Notes under the pieces: model-generated
The model's database searches: none
Seen by the model: the letters and a program-made list of their open reading frames with translations, nothing else
Told to the model about the DNA's origin: nothing
Source of the DNA: Segetibacter aerophilus
Lineage (GTDB): Bacteria > Bacteroidota > Bacteroidia > Chitinophagales > Chitinophagaceae
Direction of reading: 5' to 3'
DNA: 64,000 nucleotides
NCBI RefSeq assembly: GCF_007991655.1
Contig: NZ_BJYT01000002.1
Coordinates: 480,690 to 544,689, forward strand
Translations under genes and position numbers: made by a program
Shown: piece by piece, positions 63,008 to 64,000 of the stretch
How positions within the stretch are numbered: position 1 is the stretch's first letter
Layout of the letters: each line of letters begins with the position of its first letter

Positions 63008-63721
63008 ATGAAAGATTCGATGCAAAAGATAGTTTCTTTTATAACCTTTGATTTCGCTTTTGACAGAAATTGTCTTACTGAACAATTTAATGCAACTCAA
63101 GCTTTATACCAAAGCAATATCCCATTTTGGAGTACAAATTCAACAAGGCAAAAAGTAATAGGTAGGTATTGGTTTGAACTCGTACTTACTCACTTTGGTT
63201 TTCTTTTTGGACTTCCTGCTTTGCTGTTTCTTATGACCTCAGCTCACTTTGAAAATGCCCAGATAATAATAATTTTCCTGGCAGCATTGATTACATTCTC
63301 AACATTAATGCTATTTGTTTATTGGCCCGGCTTCTATAATTCTTTTCTTCCTCAGCTTGAAACGATCAAGGAAATTCATGAACGCAAACAACTTGAACAA
63401 TTAGAAAAATGCAAAAGAGCACAATTTTCAAATCCAGCGCTTGTTCTTATTTATTATGTCTTTGATAAATTAAGTGGTAATAATTCTCTTCAATGTAATG
63501 ATCGTTATGCTGAACTACTAATGAAGTTGTTTGGAGTTGACCAAGGAAGCATTAAAAAGAATTTAGAGTTGTTCCTTGGTAAGAAAAAGAATTTATCGGA
63601 AAGAAAGTACACAGAAATCAGTAACAGGTTTGAGGAAGCCAGAAGCTTTTTTGAGGAGTTACAGTTTAAGGAAGCACAACAGATACTAGGTCAACTTGAG
63701 CAAAAGTTTACAGCCCACTAA
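63008..63721 (+). CDS. Hypothetical membrane protein in the putative element
   Basis: This 237-aa protein is unrecognised. Two adjacent TM helices (about 54-76 and 83-104) are followed by a charged coiled-coil stretch (LETIKEIHERKQLEQLEKCK). A helical C-terminal domain then has RYAELLMKLFGVDQGSIKKN and KYTEISNRFEEARSFFEELQ. The last part suggests a small helical interaction module that may occur in other mobile elements of the phylum; this is an impression only. The ATG at 63008 follows a purine-rich AAGGAAAAGTG and is preferred over the GTG 3 bp earlier. Confidence 0.5.
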   Translation: MKDSMQKIVSFITFDFAFDRNCLTEQFNATQALYQSNIPFWSTNSTRQKVIGRYWFELVLTHFGFLFGLPALLFLMTSAHFENAQIIIIFLAALITFSTLMLFVYWPGFYNSFLPQLETIKEIHERKQLEQLEKCKRAQFSNPALVLIYYVFDKLSGNNSLQCNDRYAELLMKLFGVDQGSIKKNLELFLGKKKNLSERKYTEISNRFEEARSFFEELQFKEAQQILGQLEQKFTAH

Positions 63722-64000
63722 ACCACCCCACCCTTTATTTATTCCATCTTTTTCTACAAGGCAGTTTTAAAAATTTGCCATTGCTTTTATTCCCCGTCTA
63801 ATATTTTCCTCAAGAGTTAGAACACTTTCGACGTTTATAAGTCGTGATGACTTATAATTAATCCTACTTGCTTTTTTTCCACTGGCAAATAAAAAGATCA
63901 AAACCGGCTTCCTTTATTCCCCCCGCCGCAAAAAAATCCCCTTCTTTTTATTTTTCCACAATATAAGTATACTTAACTTCTTTTCGCTTGCCTGCCAAGG
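63722..64000. other. Right-edge spacer
   Basis: This stretch holds an inverted repeat at 63835-63857 and homopolymer-rich sequence near 63917-63960. A leftward open frame of about 50 codons ending at 63767 has no good start and is not called. Confidence 0.4.
63835..63857. repeat. Perfect inverted repeat, possible operator
   Basis: Arms TTATAAGTC and GACTTATAA (9 bp each) flank the spacer GTGAT. The lack of a following T-run argues against a terminator. It may be a binding site for an element-encoded regulator. Confidence 0.45.

Larger units (their letters stand above)
61155..64000 (+). mobile_element. Left part of a putative tRNA-Arg integrated element
   Basis: Immediately downstream of the tRNA 3' end lie a tyrosine integrase gene in the same orientation and an orphan membrane-protein gene. 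This is the classic layout of integrative elements. No second copy of the tRNA 3' end occurs in the window, so the right end must lie beyond 64000. The DNA here is visibly more AT-rich than the neighbouring core. Confidence 0.6.

Noticed and set aside
63767..63920. Leftward frame of about 50 codons at the right edge
   Set aside because: No ATG, only a possible TTG; it crosses the inverted repeat and low-complexity sequence. Could be a gene remnant but cannot be supported.

Overview
The window looks like a chromosomal segment of a Bacteroidota bacterium, most likely family Chitinophagaceae. Evidence seen: two large secreted proteins end in type IX secretion (T9SS) C-terminal domains; several start regions carry the Bacteroidota-type promoter (TTG, about 19-20 bp, TAnnTTTG); Shine-Dalgarno sequences are mostly absent; and the miaB / sigma-54 activator / lptE / secG / mltG order resembles what I recall from this phylum. 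The family assignment rests on gene order and protein style, not on a database search.

Layout. 1-8.5 kb: tail of a SIMPL-domain protein, a HAD phosphatase, then two paralogous SdrD-B-like surface proteins that are T9SS cargo. 8.7-15.5 kb: fmt, a NamZ-like muramidase, a SlyD-like FKBP, a membrane protein, a CPBP protease, pepT and a Uma2 nuclease. 15.7-23.4 kb: an SPFH protein, an ExbB/ExbD pair, prmC, ribD, a YigZ protein, a hydroxyacyl-CoA dehydrogenase, a lipoprotein and a Mut7-C RNase. 23.4-30.5 kb: DUF1003, SMP-30, a PrcB-like lipoprotein, a second FKBP, a K+ channel/RCK protein, a thioesterase, YdcF, and a divergent lipid kinase / APP1 phosphatase pair. 30.6-38.5 kb: a leftward envelope and housekeeping run (miaB, sigma-54 activator, lptE, a helical protein, secG, mltG, yihY). 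38.8-51.4 kb: a Tat-exported amidase, a CocE/NonD hydrolase, a GH2 glycosidase, an M16 protease, a GyrI-like protein, a slipin and a methyltransferase. 51.8-61 kb: a second envelope cluster (OstA-like, MlaD, two N-acetylmuramoyl-L-alanine amidases, divergent lptD), an acyltransferase and ung. 61.1 kb to the end: tRNA-Arg(TCT), followed at once by a tyrosine integrase and an orphan membrane protein. This is probably the left end of an integrative element whose other end lies outside the window.

Functionally most of the segment is core genome with a strong envelope theme: LPS transport (LptE, LptD, OstA-like), MCE lipid transport, peptidoglycan turnover (MltG, two amidases, NamZ-like), phospholipid metabolism (acyltransferase, lipid kinase, APP1) and secreted adhesins.

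The least explained signals lie between genes. (1) An interspersed repeat of roughly 50-65 bp occurs 11 times, once per intergenic region and never in a gene, with a core near GAGTGACACAACGATG and a rarer GGAGCGTCGCAAC variant. (2) Two plus-strand intergenic loci, near 40.6 kb and 51.6 kb, share the 10-mer TTCGTCGCTA exactly 93 nt upstream of an identical TTTCTA-loop terminator hairpin. They look like two copies of a small RNA gene family. No CRISPR array, rRNA or insertion sequence was recognised.
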